DNA of 64,000 nt from Yanshouia hominis. GTDB lineage: Bacteria; Bacillota; Clostridia; Oscillospirales; Ruminococcaceae. The notes below the pieces were generated by a model. The model ran no database searches, was not told where the DNA came from, and saw nothing but the letters and a program-made list of their open reading frames with translations. This document shows positions 8,300 to 17,441 of the stretch, piece after piece. The position numbers were made by a program, and so were the translations under genes. The stretch spans positions 1-64,000 of the forward strand of contig JACRTB010000015.1 in the NCBI GenBank assembly GCA_014385025.1. The letters are read 5' to 3'. Positions within the stretch are counted from its first letter, which is position 1, and each line of letters begins with the position of its first letter.

Positions 8300-9145
8300 T
8301 CAATTGCGATTTTCAAAATTTTTCCGGTATGCTCCCGGGCTAAGGCCCATCTCCCGGCGAAAAAACCGGGAAAAATAAAGCGGATCGTCAAATCCGCAGG
8401 AACGCGCCACCGCCCCCACCGGCAGATCACCCCTTCGCAGAAGCCGTGCTGCCGCCGCCAGACGGATCTGGCCGAGATATTCCTTGGGGGAACAGCCGAA
8501 TCTGCTCAGAAATCCCCGGTAAAGCTGGCTGCGGCTCACGCCGGCCTGCCGCGCGGCTTCCTCGATGGTGACCGGCTGGGCATAGTTGTATTCCAGATAA
8601 CGCGCCCCGCGCTGCGCATAGTCCTCATCCGGCGCGGCGTCCCCTCCGTCGATCAGCAGCCCGAGCGCTGCCTGCAGGCATCCGCTCATCCGCACCGACG
8701 AGGCAAAATCGCCGCCTCTCGCCTTGTAGACTTCGAGCAGGCCCTGCCTCAGCCCCGGCACCGGATGGCGGAGCACCGGGCATCCGCCGGAAAATTCGCT
8801 GTGGGCCAGCAGCTGGGCCGCTCCCTCGCCCGCAAAGCCCGCCCAGTAATATTCCCAGGGATCATCCCGGTCGGCGGCGTAGAATACCTGCTCCCCGGGA
8901 CTGATCAGGAAGCTTTCACCCGCCGCGAGAAGAAACGTCTCCCCGTCCCGGCGGAAGATTCCCTTTCCCGAGACGATGTGGTGCAGCAGGTAGTGGTCGC
9001 GCACCCCCGGGCCCCAGCTGTGCAGCGAGCCGCATTTCTGAAAGCCCGCGTTATAAACCACCAGCCACAGTCCGCCCGGCGTCTGCGCCTTGAAGGAACG
9101 CTTGATTTCCCGTTTCACTTTGATTTTCCCCGCTTTCGATCTCAT
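8300..9145 (-). CDS. AraC-family transcriptional regulator of the galactose genes
   Basis: A 281-residue regulator. The N-terminal cupin-like ligand domain spans about residues 20-160 (HYLLHHIVSGKGIFR, LISPGEQVFY, WEYYWAGFAG). The C-terminal double helix-turn-helix lies at about 185-275 (TIEEAARQAGVSRSQLYRGF, SPKEYLGQIRLAAAARLL, VARSCGFDDPLYFSRFFRREMGLSPGAYR). It resembles the MsmR/RafR type that activates sugar uptake operons. It sits between mglB and galK, so galactose control is the likely role. The start is uncertain: the ATG at 9145 has only a weak GGAA site, while a GTG eleven codons later is preceded by GGGGAAAATC. The 5' end overlaps a tandem repeat. Confidence 0.88.
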   Translation of the reverse strand: MRSKAGKIKVKREIKRSFKAQTPGGLWLVVYNAGFQKCGSLHSWGPGVRDHYLLHHIVSGKGIFRRDGETFLLAAGESFLISPGEQVFYAADRDDPWEYYWAGFAGEGAAQLLAHSEFSGGCPVLRHPVPGLRQGLLEVYKARGGDFASSVRMSGCLQAALGLLIDGGDAAPDEDYAQRGARYLEYNYAQPVTIEEAARQAGVSRSQLYRGFLSRFGCSPKEYLGQIRLAAAARLLRRGDLPVGAVARSCGFDDPLYFSRFFRREMGLSPGAYRKNFENRN

Positions 9146-9273
9146 GATTTTCCGGCCAAGAGCCGCGCCCGATTTTCCGTTTCCCCTTGATCTCCTTTGC
9201 TTTCGGCGTCACCGTTTTTCAGTTCGGAGCCGCGCCTGATCTTCTGTTTCCTTTTGATCTTTTTTATTTTCAG
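9099..9273. repeat. Three degenerate tandem copies, 67-bp period, in the AraC gene leader
   Basis: A 41-bp core occurs at 9099-9139, 9166-9206 and 9233-9273, exactly 67 bp apart each time and alignable without gaps. The first copy lies inside the start region of the AraC-type gene. The second and third fall in its 5' untranslated leader. On the minus strand each copy is purine-rich, and the second contains an AAAGGAGATC stretch resembling a ribosome binding site. Confidence 0.8.
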
Positions 9274-9301
9274 TATAACGGCTTTTTGAGTCCATTTGCA
9301 A
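9272..9301 (-). promoter_or_regulatory. Promoter of the AraC-type regulator
   Basis: On the minus strand, -35 TTGCAA (9296-9301), 18-bp spacer and -10 TATACT (9272-9277). Transcription would start inside the third repeat copy, leaving a leader of roughly 120 nt. Confidence 0.6.
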
Positions 9302-9332
9302 CAAAAATCCATGTCTGCGCGACATCTCTGCA

Positions 9333-9361
9333 TTGAAAGCGGCGGGAATACGCGGTAAAAT
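9333..9361 (+). promoter_or_regulatory. Promoter of galKTEM
   Basis: -35 TTGAAA (9333-9338), 17-bp spacer and -10 TAAAAT (9356-9361), 55 bp upstream of galK. Confidence 0.7.
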
Positions 9362-9416
9362 GAGGGAAAAGCAGCCCGAGTTCGACTGACCCATTCCAGA
9401 TAAGGAGGATTTGTGA

Positions 9417-10697
9417 ATGCAAGAGATAAAGCTTCTGCGCGAGCGGATTGCCGGCGGCGGGTTTGATCCGGAATTTTCCGCTCTCTGCGGCGGAACGCCC
9501 GCGGCGTCCTGCCGGGAACGCTGGCTGTCGGTTCTGGCGGGCTATGAAAAGGCCTTCGGCCCGGCCGACCGGGCAGCCCTCTTTTCCGCCCCCGGCCGTT
9601 CGGAACTCGGCGGAAACCACACCGACCACCAGCGCGGAAAGGTGCTCGCGGCTTCGATCCACCTCGACGTGATCGCCGCCGCCGTCCCGAACGAAAGCGG
9701 GATGATCCGCATCCTGTCGGAGGGCTTCCCCGTCGATGTGGTGGACCTCAGCGAAACCGCTCCCCGGCCGGAGGAGGCGGGAAAATCCTCCGCCCTGATC
9801 CGGGGAATCGCGGCAAAGTTCCTCTCGCTCGGCTATCCGGTCACCGGATTTGACGCCTATACCACCTCGAATGTGCTCAAGGGAAGCGGCCTTTCCTCGT
9901 CGGCCGCCTTTGAAGTACTGGTCGGGACGATCCTCAACGGACTTTTCGCGGGCAACGCCGTCGGCCCGGTGGAGATCGCGCAGATCGGCCAGCATGCCGA
10001 AAACGTCTATTTCGGCAAGCCCTGCGGACTGGAGGACCAGATGGCGTCGTCGGTCGGCGGCATCGTTGCCATCGACTTTGAGCGGGAGGGGGCGCCCCGC
10101 ATCGAGCGGATTCCTTTCGACCTTGCCTCCTGCGGGTATGTGCTGTGCATCATCGATTCAGGCGCCGACCACGCCGACCTGACCGACGAATACGCGGCGA
10201 TCACCCGCGAACTGGCGCAGGTCTGCGGCTGCTTCGGGCGGCGGGTGCTGCGCGAAATCCCCGAAGAGGAATTTTTCGCCGCCCTCCCGGCGGTGCGGGC
10301 CGCCGCGGGCGACCGCGCGGCGCTGCGGGCGATCCATGTCTATGAGGACAACCGGCGGGTGGAGGAAATGACCGCCGCGCTGCGGGCAGGGGATCTTTCC
10401 CGTTATCTCAGGCTGGCCGCTGAATCGGGGATTTCCTCCTGGACCCAGCTTCAGAACGTCTCCCCCACCGGATCGACGGTTCATCAGGAGGTCGCCCTGG
10501 CCCTTTCCCTCGCCCGGCGCCTGCTCGGCGGGCAGGGGGCCTGCCGGGTGCACGGCGGCGGCTTCGCGGGAACCCTGCAGGCCTACGTTCCCGCCGAGCG
10601 GCTCGACGCCTTTGTTTCCGGCATCGAGGCCGTATTCGGCCCGGGGAGCTGCCACATCATGAGCATCCGCCCGCGCGGCGGAATCCAGCTTGCTTAA
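9417..10697 (+). CDS. galK: Galactokinase
   Basis: A 426-residue GHMP kinase that phosphorylates galactose at C1 with ATP, the first Leloir step, in the cytoplasm. The galactokinase signature is near residues 61-73 (GRSELGGNHTDHQ), and the GHMP ATP-binding loop is GSGLSSSAAFEVLVG near 161-175. The C-terminal GHMP segment CRVHGGGFAGT is present. The ATG at 9417 follows AAGGAGG. It is first in galK-galT-galE-galM, with the next ribosome binding site right after its stop. Confidence 0.96.
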   Translation: MQEIKLLRERIAGGGFDPEFSALCGGTPAASCRERWLSVLAGYEKAFGPADRAALFSAPGRSELGGNHTDHQRGKVLAASIHLDVIAAAVPNESGMIRILSEGFPVDVVDLSETAPRPEEAGKSSALIRGIAAKFLSLGYPVTGFDAYTTSNVLKGSGLSSSAAFEVLVGTILNGLFAGNAVGPVEIAQIGQHAENVYFGKPCGLEDQMASSVGGIVAIDFEREGAPRIERIPFDLASCGYVLCIIDSGADHADLTDEYAAITRELAQVCGCFGRRVLREIPEEEFFAALPAVRAAAGDRAALRAIHVYEDNRRVEEMTAALRAGDLSRYLRLAAESGISSWTQLQNVSPTGSTVHQEVALALSLARRLLGGQGACRVHGGGFAGTLQAYVPAERLDAFVSGIEAVFGPGSCHIMSIRPRGGIQLA

Positions 10698-10710
10698 AGG
10701 AGGAACAACC

Positions 10711-11700
10711 ATGGCTGAACTTCGATGGAACCCCGTGCTTCGTGACTGGACGATGGTCGCGGGCAACCGCCAGTCCCGTCCGCAGATGCCCAAGAACTGG
10801 TGCCCCTTCTGCCCGGGCAGCGGAAAGGTGCCGGAACAATTTGACGTTTACCGTTATCCCAACGATTTTCCGGCGCTGCGTTCCGATCCGCCCGAGCCGG
10901 ATGACGTTGCGAACGGCTCGCTCTTCCAGACCGCTCCCAGCTACGGGCGCTGCGAGGTGCTGCTCTACTCCCCCGATCACCACGGCACGGTGGCGGAGTT
11001 GAGCGACGCGCATGTCCACCGGCTCGCGCGGATGTGGCGGGAGGTCTTTGACGACATGCGGGCCGATCCCAAAATCAAATACTGCTATCTCTTTGAAAAC
11101 CGCGGCGCGGTGGTAGGGGTGACGATGCCTCATCCGCACGGCCAGGCCTACGGCTATCCCTTCCTGCCCAGCCGGATCGGGCGGGAGGTCGATTCCGCCC
11201 GCAGCTATCTGGCGCAGCACGAACGCTGCCTCTTCTGCGATCTTCTGAAGGAGGAGCTGGCGGACGGACGGCGGATTCTGTTCCAAAACAAACATTTCAC
11301 CGCCTATCTGCCCTTCTATTCCCCGCTGACCTACGGCGCGAACCTCATCGCCAACCGCCATGTCCCGAGCATCGGCGGGATGACCGGGGAGGAGCTGGAT
11401 TCGCTCGGCGAAGCGGTGCGCTCAATGGTCGGAATGTACGACAGCCTTTTCGACATGCCGTTTCCTTATATGATGTGCATGCACAATGCCCCGATTCACT
11501 CGGAGCTTGACGGCATTGACGAAGCCTGCCACTTCTATATTGAGTTTATCCCGCCGATGCGCGGGGCCGACCGGCAGCAGTTCTTCGCCTCCTCCGAGAC
11601 GGGGGCCGGCGCGTGGTGCAATCCCAACTGCCCCGAGGAAAAGGCGCCGGAACTTCGCGCCGCCTATGAAAAATACCAAAACGGCGCGTCGCGCGCCTGA
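10711..11700 (+). CDS. galT: Galactose-1-phosphate uridylyltransferase
   Basis: A 329-residue HIT-superfamily enzyme that swaps UMP between UDP-glucose and galactose-1-phosphate. The active-site segment MPHPHGQAYGYP carries the HPH nucleophile motif. A zinc-type CPFC pair occurs near residues 28-31 and a second Cys pair in CLFCDLL. The ATG at 10711 follows AAAGGAGG at 7 nt, and an upstream ATG at 10690 lies before that site and is rejected. It lies 13 bp after galK and 18 bp before galE. Confidence 0.95.
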   Translation: MAELRWNPVLRDWTMVAGNRQSRPQMPKNWCPFCPGSGKVPEQFDVYRYPNDFPALRSDPPEPDDVANGSLFQTAPSYGRCEVLLYSPDHHGTVAELSDAHVHRLARMWREVFDDMRADPKIKYCYLFENRGAVVGVTMPHPHGQAYGYPFLPSRIGREVDSARSYLAQHERCLFCDLLKEELADGRRILFQNKHFTAYLPFYSPLTYGANLIANRHVPSIGGMTGEELDSLGEAVRSMVGMYDSLFDMPFPYMMCMHNAPIHSELDGIDEACHFYIEFIPPMRGADRQQFFASSETGAGAWCNPNCPEEKAPELRAAYEKYQNGASRA

Positions 11701-11718
11701 TGCGAAAGGAGCCTCCCT

Positions 11719-12708
11719 ATGAAAACCATTCTGGTCGCAGGCGGCGCGGGCTACATTGGAAGCCACATGGTCGCCGAGCTTCATGACAAGGGCTATGACG
11801 TTGTGGTGGCGGATAACCTCTGCACCGGCCACCGCGGGGCGGTCACTCACGGCACCCTCTGCGTCGGAGACGTGCGGGACGGAGAATTCCTCGACCGCGT
11901 CTTTACCGAGCACAAAATCGACGGGGTGATCAACTTCGCCGCCTTCTCACTGGTTGGGGAAAGCTGCACCGACCCGCTGAAGTATTACGGAAACAATGTC
12001 GCCGGAGCCGTTTCGATGCTCGGCGCGATGCGCCGCCACGGAGTGGACAAGATCGTTTTTTCCTCGACCGCCGCGACCTACGGCGAACCGGAAAAACAGC
12101 CGATCGACGAGCTGGACCGCACCTGTCCGACCAATCCCTATGGAGAAACCAAGCTGGCGATCGAAAAGATGCTGCACTGGTGCGACGCCGCCTACGGAAT
12201 CAAATTCGCCGCCCTGCGCTACTTTAACGCCGCCGGCGCGAACAACGCCGCCGGCATCGGCGAGGACCACAGCCCCGAGAGCCACTTGATTCCGATCGTG
12301 CTGCAGGTGGCCCTCGGCAAGAGGGAACACATCGGCATCTTCGGCGACGACTACCCCACCCGCGACGGCACCTGCATCCGCGACTACGTCGATGTGCGGG
12401 ATCTCGCCAGCGCGCATCTGCTCGCCCTCGAATTTCTTGACCGCGAAAAAACGAGCGGGGTCTTCAACCTCGGAAGCGGCAACGGCTTTTCGGTCCGGGA
12501 GATCATCGAAGCCGCGCGGAAGGTGACCGGCCATCCGATCCCGGCCAAGGTCGCGCCGCGCCGCGCGGGGGACCCCTCCACCCTCATCGCCTCGAACCGC
12601 CGGGCGGTTGAAATTCTGGGATGGAAGCCGCGGCACAGCGGCCTCGACGACATCATCGGCAGCGCCTGGAACTGGCATCAGAGCCATCCCGACGGCTACG
12701 CGGAATAA
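11719..12708 (+). CDS. galE: UDP-glucose 4-epimerase
   Basis: A 329-residue extended SDR enzyme that interconverts UDP-galactose and UDP-glucose with bound NAD. The N-terminal Rossmann motif is GGAGYIGSHM (residues 8-17). The catalytic set is Ser in SSTAATYGEP and the YxxxK motif in NPYGETKLAIEK. The substrate-specific ALRYFNAAGA is present. Length fits the bacterial family (about 330-340). It is third in the gal operon and has a good AAAGGAG upstream. Confidence 0.96.
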   Translation: MKTILVAGGAGYIGSHMVAELHDKGYDVVVADNLCTGHRGAVTHGTLCVGDVRDGEFLDRVFTEHKIDGVINFAAFSLVGESCTDPLKYYGNNVAGAVSMLGAMRRHGVDKIVFSSTAATYGEPEKQPIDELDRTCPTNPYGETKLAIEKMLHWCDAAYGIKFAALRYFNAAGANNAAGIGEDHSPESHLIPIVLQVALGKREHIGIFGDDYPTRDGTCIRDYVDVRDLASAHLLALEFLDREKTSGVFNLGSGNGFSVREIIEAARKVTGHPIPAKVAPRRAGDPSTLIASNRRAVEILGWKPRHSGLDDIIGSAWNWHQSHPDGYAE

Positions 12709-12720
12709 GGAGGCGCCGCC

Positions 12721-13803
12721 ATGTGCCTTTCCTCCTTCGGAGAATCGGGCGGCAGAAGCGTCCCGCTCATCTCGCTGCAGGGTCCGGACGGCCTTTCCCT
12801 CGAGGCGATCGGCTACGGAGCGGCGCTGCGCCGCCTGACAGTTCCGGACAGCGGCGGCCGCCCAACGGACGTCTGCCTCGGTTATGACACCCTGCGTGAA
12901 TATGAGGAGCGGGACGGCTGCCTCGGCGCGGTGGTCGGGCGCTGTGCCAACCGGATCGCGGGGGCGGCGCTGCCGGTCGGCGGAACGGTTTTTCCGCTCA
13001 CCGCCAACGAAGGCCCGAATACCCTGCACGGCGGACCCTCCGGCTTCCACCGGCGGGTCTGGGAGGTCTATGAGCTGAACGGCCGCTCGGTGACCTTCCG
13101 GCTGTTTTCCCCCCACCTCGACGGGGGCTTCCCGGGAAATCTCGAGGCGCGGGTGACCTATGCGCTCCTCGAGGGGCGGCGGCTCTCCGTCTCCTATGAG
13201 GCGGTCTGCGACCGGGACACAGTGGTAAACCTCACCAATCACAGCTACTGGAACCTCTCCGGCCACCAGAGCGGGTCGGCGCTCAGCCAGATCCTGACCC
13301 TGTATGCCTCCCGCTATACCCCTGCGGGACCGGACGGCATCCCGACCGGCGCGCTGAAATCCGTCGCAGGCTCCGCCCTCGATTTTACCCGCCCCACGGC
13401 GCTGGGCGAGCGGATTGATGATCCGCTGCTTGCCGCCGCACGCGGCTACGACCACAACTATGCACTGCCGGCGCGGGGGCTGCGTCCCGCCGCCCGGCTG
13501 GAAAGCCCGCGGACCGGCATTTCAATGGAGCTTTCCACCACCCTGCCGGGCCTGCAGCTCTACACCGCCAACTACCTGACCGAACGGCCGGGCAAGGACG
13601 GGGCTGTCTACCGCGAACGGGACGGCGTCTGCCTTGAAACGCAGTTTTACCCTGACGCGGTGCATCGTCCCGGCTTTCCCTCCCCCGTGCTGCGGGCCGG
13701 GGAACGGTACCGTCACAGGAGCGAATACCGTTTTTCCCTCCCTGAGCAGGAACCCGCATTCACAGGCGAAAATGGGCGAGGTTTGTCAGGCCGAGCGCTT
13801 TAA
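12721..13803 (+). CDS. galM: Aldose 1-epimerase (galactose mutarotase)
   Basis: A 360-residue GalM enzyme that interconverts the anomers of galactose so that galactokinase receives the alpha form. Conserved parts are GRCANRIAG, TLHGGPSGFHRRVWEV with its His, NLTNHSYWNLSGH with the catalytic His, and CLETQFYPDAVH with the catalytic Glu. The last 16 or so residues, after the usual family end at YRFSL, are encoded by the first copy of a 99-bp-period repeat and look like an added tail. It ends the gal operon, 12 bp after galE. Confidence 0.94.
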   Translation: MCLSSFGESGGRSVPLISLQGPDGLSLEAIGYGAALRRLTVPDSGGRPTDVCLGYDTLREYEERDGCLGAVVGRCANRIAGAALPVGGTVFPLTANEGPNTLHGGPSGFHRRVWEVYELNGRSVTFRLFSPHLDGGFPGNLEARVTYALLEGRRLSVSYEAVCDRDTVVNLTNHSYWNLSGHQSGSALSQILTLYASRYTPAGPDGIPTGALKSVAGSALDFTRPTALGERIDDPLLAAARGYDHNYALPARGLRPAARLESPRTGISMELSTTLPGLQLYTANYLTERPGKDGAVYRERDGVCLETQFYPDAVHRPGFPSPVLRAGERYRHRSEYRFSLPEQEPAFTGENGRGLSGRAL

Positions 13804-13911
13804 ATCAAAGAATTCCCGCCGGTTTGCGGTGGAAATCAGCACGACCGCAAGTCTGCATTCACAGGTAAAAACAGGCGGGGTTTGTCGGGCCGGGCGCTTT
13901 CAAGCGAGAAC
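13756..13911. repeat. Direct repeat, 99-bp period, at the 3' end of galM
   Basis: A segment of about 57 bp beginning GCATTCACAGG occurs at 13756-13812 and again at 13855-13911 with scattered mismatches. The first copy contains the galM stop codon. The rest of the galM-gltS gap (13912-14116) shows no clear terminator or promoter beyond a GGAGGG ribosome binding site before gltS. Confidence 0.75.
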
Positions 13912-14116
13912 CTTTTCCAGATTGCGAAAAATCAGCTCCTCTCCGTGGGCAAAGGCCCGCGCGGACGGTCTTTCCCACCATTTACCCAAGCTCTGATATT
14001 CCCGGTGCCAAGCCGGCGGGGGCCGGCAGGTCAAACGCATCTGCCGCTTTTCCGCCGGTTTATTTTTCTTTTTCCGGGCAAACTAGGGGAAACTTTCCTT
14101 TGCTTGGAGGGCCTCG

Positions 14117-15307
14117 ATGCAAATTACCTTTGATCTGCTGCAAACTACTGCCATTGGATCGGCGGTCGTCTTTTTGGGCATCTGGCTTCGCCGCCGGGTT
14201 TTGCTGCTTGAACGGTACTGCCTGCCCGGCCCGGTTGTCGCCGGGCTGCTGGCAAGCCTGCTCTTTCTTCTGCTGCGGACGGCTTTCGGGGTACAGATCA
14301 CCTGGAATCTCCAGATGAAAGATCTGTTCATGAACCTCTTTTTTACCTGCGTCGGCTTCGGTGCGAGTGCCAGGCTGCTGCGGATGGGCGGCGCGCGGGT
14401 GCTCGCCGGAATCGCCGTCTCGATCTGTGGACTGGTGGTGCTGCAGAATATCGTCGGCATTGCCATCGCTGTCCCGATGGGGATGCACCCGCTCAACGGC
14501 ATGATGTGCAGCTCGGTGGCGACGGCGGGCGGGGTCGGAACCGCGGCGGCCTTTGGTCCGGTTTTTGAGGGCTACGGCGCGCCGGACAGCGGCGTGATCG
14601 GGGTGGCCGCCGGAACCTTCGGCATGATCTTCGCCAGCCTGATCGGCGGACCGGTCGCACGCGGCATCATCCGAAAGCAAAAGCTCCGGCCGACCGACGC
14701 CGCGCTTTCCGAGGAGGAACGGCGGCAGGTTTCCCTCTCAAACAGCCGGCTTGTCGGCAGCTGGTGTCTCATTTTTCTGATCGGCGGGCTGGGCAGCTAC
14801 CTCTCCTTTGCTCTGCAAAAAATTCCGATGATCGAAATGCCGTATTTCATCGGCTGCATCTTTTCGGGGGTGATTTTCCGCAATCTCATGGAGGCGGCGC
14901 ATCTCCCCTTCGATCTGCCGGAAATTGAATCGATCAGCGATGTGAGCCTTGATATCTTTCTCGCGCTCGCTCTCATGTCGATTGACCTGACCCGGCTGCT
15001 TGATTCGGCTCTGGTGATGGTGGTCATCCTCGCGGCACAGATCATCCTGATTGTGCTGTGGGCGCATTTCTGCCACCGGTTTCTTTTCGGCGGCGATTAC
15101 AACGGCGCGGTCATGGTGGCCGGACTGATTGGAACCGGCCTTGGGGCCGGCTCGAACGCAGTGGCCAATGAACGCGCTGTCATGCAGCAGTTCGGCCCTT
15201 CTCAGGTTGCGTGGATTGTGTTTCCGGCCTGGTCGGTCATTGTCGTCGATATCTTCAATCCCCTCTTCGTTTCGCTGACCGCCCCGCTGCTTGCCCGCTG
15301 GGGATAA
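14117..15307 (+). CDS. gltS: Sodium/glutamate symporter
   Basis: A 396-residue GltS-type Na+-coupled glutamate carrier in the cytoplasmic membrane, with about ten to twelve hydrophobic segments. Family features are LERYCLPGPVVAGLLAS near the N-terminus, the two inverted reentrant regions (SSVATAGGVGTAAAFGP and GLIGTGLGAGSNAVANERAV) and the closing FPAWSVIVVDIFNP. The ATG at 14117 follows GGAGGG. It stands alone, about 10 kb from the glutamine synthetase module. Nothing in the leader shows how it is controlled. Confidence 0.93.
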   Translation: MQITFDLLQTTAIGSAVVFLGIWLRRRVLLLERYCLPGPVVAGLLASLLFLLLRTAFGVQITWNLQMKDLFMNLFFTCVGFGASARLLRMGGARVLAGIAVSICGLVVLQNIVGIAIAVPMGMHPLNGMMCSSVATAGGVGTAAAFGPVFEGYGAPDSGVIGVAAGTFGMIFASLIGGPVARGIIRKQKLRPTDAALSEEERRQVSLSNSRLVGSWCLIFLIGGLGSYLSFALQKIPMIEMPYFIGCIFSGVIFRNLMEAAHLPFDLPEIESISDVSLDIFLALALMSIDLTRLLDSALVMVVILAAQIILIVLWAHFCHRFLFGGDYNGAVMVAGLIGTGLGAGSNAVANERAVMQQFGPSQVAWIVFPAWSVIVVDIFNPLFVSLTAPLLARWG

Positions 15308-15552
15308 GCGCCTCTCGGAAAGGGCCGCTGGCCGGTGGATTTGCGTTGGTCCGATCGAGTCCTTTTGCCTTCGGACGCATCGAAATTTTCTCCCTCATCA
15401 CTTGTCCCGCCGCCCATAAGCAGACAATGCTTGTCCGACAAAATCTGTATTGATTTGTCAGCTCATCATTTCACGCCCGCCCTGCCCGCCGCCGAAATCG
15501 GACACTTTTGGCGCGGCGCTTTCCTGCGGCGGCGCGGAGGGCGCTCAGGCTC

Positions 15553-15588
15553 AAAAAAGGCGCGCTGCGGAATTCCGCAGCGCGCCCC
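15553..15588 (-). terminator. Terminator of the DUF1846 gene
   Basis: Read leftward, a perfect 13-bp arm pair (GGCGCGCTGCGGA and its complement) is followed by TTTTTT. It lies 11 bp after the stop codon. The gap 15308-15552 between gltS and this site shows nothing else I can name. Confidence 0.9.
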
Positions 15589-15598
15589 CGCGCCTTAC

Positions 15599-17083
15599 TT
15601 ATTTGAAATAGAGGTCCTTGGTCGGATACTGCGGCTCGCAGGTGACGTTGACCCCGAGCTTGAGAAAGGTATTGGCATCGGCCTGGGTGATGATGTCCGA
15701 GCAGTGGGCGTCGCAGCCGCGCAGCCGCGGAAGCTGCTCCATCGCGAGCTGTGCCGTCGGGTTGAGGGCGGCCGAGATCGAGAGGGCCAGCAGTACCTCC
15801 TCGAGCTTGAGAACCGGGTAGCGGGAACCGAGCATCTCCTTCTTCAGGCGGATGATCGGCTCGAGGACCACCGGCGAGATCAGCAGGATCTCATCCGAAA
15901 GGCCGGCCAGCGCCTTGATGGAATTGAGCACCGCGGCCGCGGTATCGTTCATCAGCTCGGAAGATTTTCCGGTCACCACCTGCCCGTCCGGCAGCTCGAT
16001 CGCAACGGCATAGCGGCCGCTTTCCCGCGATTTCTCAACCGCGGCGGCGACGGCGCGGCGGATGTTGGTGTTGATTCTCTGCGAGCTCATGAGAAACTCA
16101 ATCCGCTTGCAGGCTTCGAGGTCCCCCTCGCCCTTGGTGTAGGCGCAGCGCGCCTGATAGTAGCGGCGGATGATCTCCTGACGGGCCGCTTCCCGTACCA
16201 CCGCGTCGTCGGTGATGCAGCGCCCGATCATGTTCACCCCCATATCGGTGGGAGACCGGTAAAGATCCTCGCCGCAGATGCGTCCGAGAATTGTGCGCAC
16301 GACCGGGAATGCCTCAATATCGCGGTTGTAGTTGACCGCCGTTGTCCCGTAAGCGGCAAGGTGAAACGGGTCGATCATATTGACATCCCGCAGATCCGCG
16401 GTCGCCGCCTCATAGGCGACGTTGACCGGATGGTCCAGCGGCAGATCCCATACCGGGAAGGTCTCATACTTCGCATAGCCCGCCCGCACCCCGCGCAGAT
16501 ACTCATGATAGAGCTGCGACAGACAGGTGGCGAGCTTGCCGCTGCCGGGGCCCGGGGCGGTCACGACCACCAGCGGACGCGACGTCTCAATGTAAGGATT
16601 GGCGCCGTACCCCTCGGGGGAGACGATGGTATCGACGTCGGAAGGATAGCCCTTGGTCAGGGTATGGACATAAACGCGCTCACCGCGCATTTCAAGCTTT
16701 TTACGGAAAACATCGGCGCCCGCCTGACCGGAATACTGGGTAATGAGCACCGATCCGATATAAAGGCCCATCTTGCGCAGGCTGTCGATCAGCCGCATCA
16801 CGTCGAGATCATAGGTGATACCGACGTCGGCCCGAATCTTATTCGCCTCAATCGCCTTGGCGCTGATGCAGAGGATGATCTCCGCCTGATCTTTGAGCTC
16901 ACAGAGCAGCTTGACCTTGCCGTTGACGTCAAAGCCGGGCAGCACCCGCGCCGCATGAAAATCGTCGAACAGCTTCCCGCCGAACTCCAGATAAAGCTTC
17001 CCGCCGAACCGCTCGATCCGCTCGCGAATCCGCCGGGTCTGCTCGGCGATATAGGTCTTGTTGTTAAATCCCAGTTTTCGCAT
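15599..17083 (-). CDS. DUF1846 family protein
   Basis: A 494-residue cytoplasmic protein of the DUF1846 family, widespread in Firmicutes, of solved structure but unclear function as far as I know. The beginning MRKLGFNNKTYIAEQ, the stretch KLYLEFGGKLFDDFHAARVLPGF and the P-loop-like TAPGPGSGKLATCLSQLYHE are typical. I chose the ATG at 17083, preceded by GAGGGAAGA. A frame extension of ten codons is possible but has no ribosome binding site. It has its own promoter and terminator. Function remains unassigned. Confidence 0.9.
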   Translation of the reverse strand: MRKLGFNNKTYIAEQTRRIRERIERFGGKLYLEFGGKLFDDFHAARVLPGFDVNGKVKLLCELKDQAEIILCISAKAIEANKIRADVGITYDLDVMRLIDSLRKMGLYIGSVLITQYSGQAGADVFRKKLEMRGERVYVHTLTKGYPSDVDTIVSPEGYGANPYIETSRPLVVVTAPGPGSGKLATCLSQLYHEYLRGVRAGYAKYETFPVWDLPLDHPVNVAYEAATADLRDVNMIDPFHLAAYGTTAVNYNRDIEAFPVVRTILGRICGEDLYRSPTDMGVNMIGRCITDDAVVREAARQEIIRRYYQARCAYTKGEGDLEACKRIEFLMSSQRINTNIRRAVAAAVEKSRESGRYAVAIELPDGQVVTGKSSELMNDTAAAVLNSIKALAGLSDEILLISPVVLEPIIRLKKEMLGSRYPVLKLEEVLLALSISAALNPTAQLAMEQLPRLRGCDAHCSDIITQADANTFLKLGVNVTCEPQYPTKDLYFK

Positions 17084-17120
17084 TTGTCTTCCCTCTTTTT
17101 CCCGTTTCTGCAACTTATTT

Positions 17121-17150
17121 ATTGTATCACAGGCCGGGTATGTTTTACAA
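17121..17150 (-). promoter_or_regulatory. Promoter of the DUF1846 gene
   Basis: On the minus strand, -35 TTGTAA (17145-17150), 18-bp spacer and -10 TACAAT (17121-17126), 38 bp upstream of the start codon. Confidence 0.6.
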
Positions 17151-17336
17151 TGGCGGCAGCCGTCCGATTCCCATTTTTATTGTCCCGCTCCAAAACCGCG
17201 GGACTGTCCGGTCGATTTCCGCACGGCCAAAGGCCCCCTTTTTGTTTTCTTTTTAACAAAACCGACGGCAAACCGGCCCAGTTTTAACAGATTTGTTGCA
17301 TGAAATATAGAAAATAAAGAAAAATGCCGTTTTTCC

Positions 17337-17365
17337 TTGCATACGTAAGTGCAACCCGCTATAAT
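17337..17365 (+). promoter_or_regulatory. Promoter of the [FeFe] hydrogenase gene
   Basis: -35 TTGCAT (17337-17342), 17-bp spacer and a perfect -10 TATAAT (17360-17365), giving a leader of about 70 nt. It lies in a 358-bp gap that otherwise holds only the divergent DUF1846 promoter. Confidence 0.8.
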
Positions 17366-17441
17366 ATGTGTGATTTAGACGAAATTTATTTGTTTTTTTG
17401 CACGTCATAAACAATCGATGTGTCTGATAGGAGGAAGTTTC

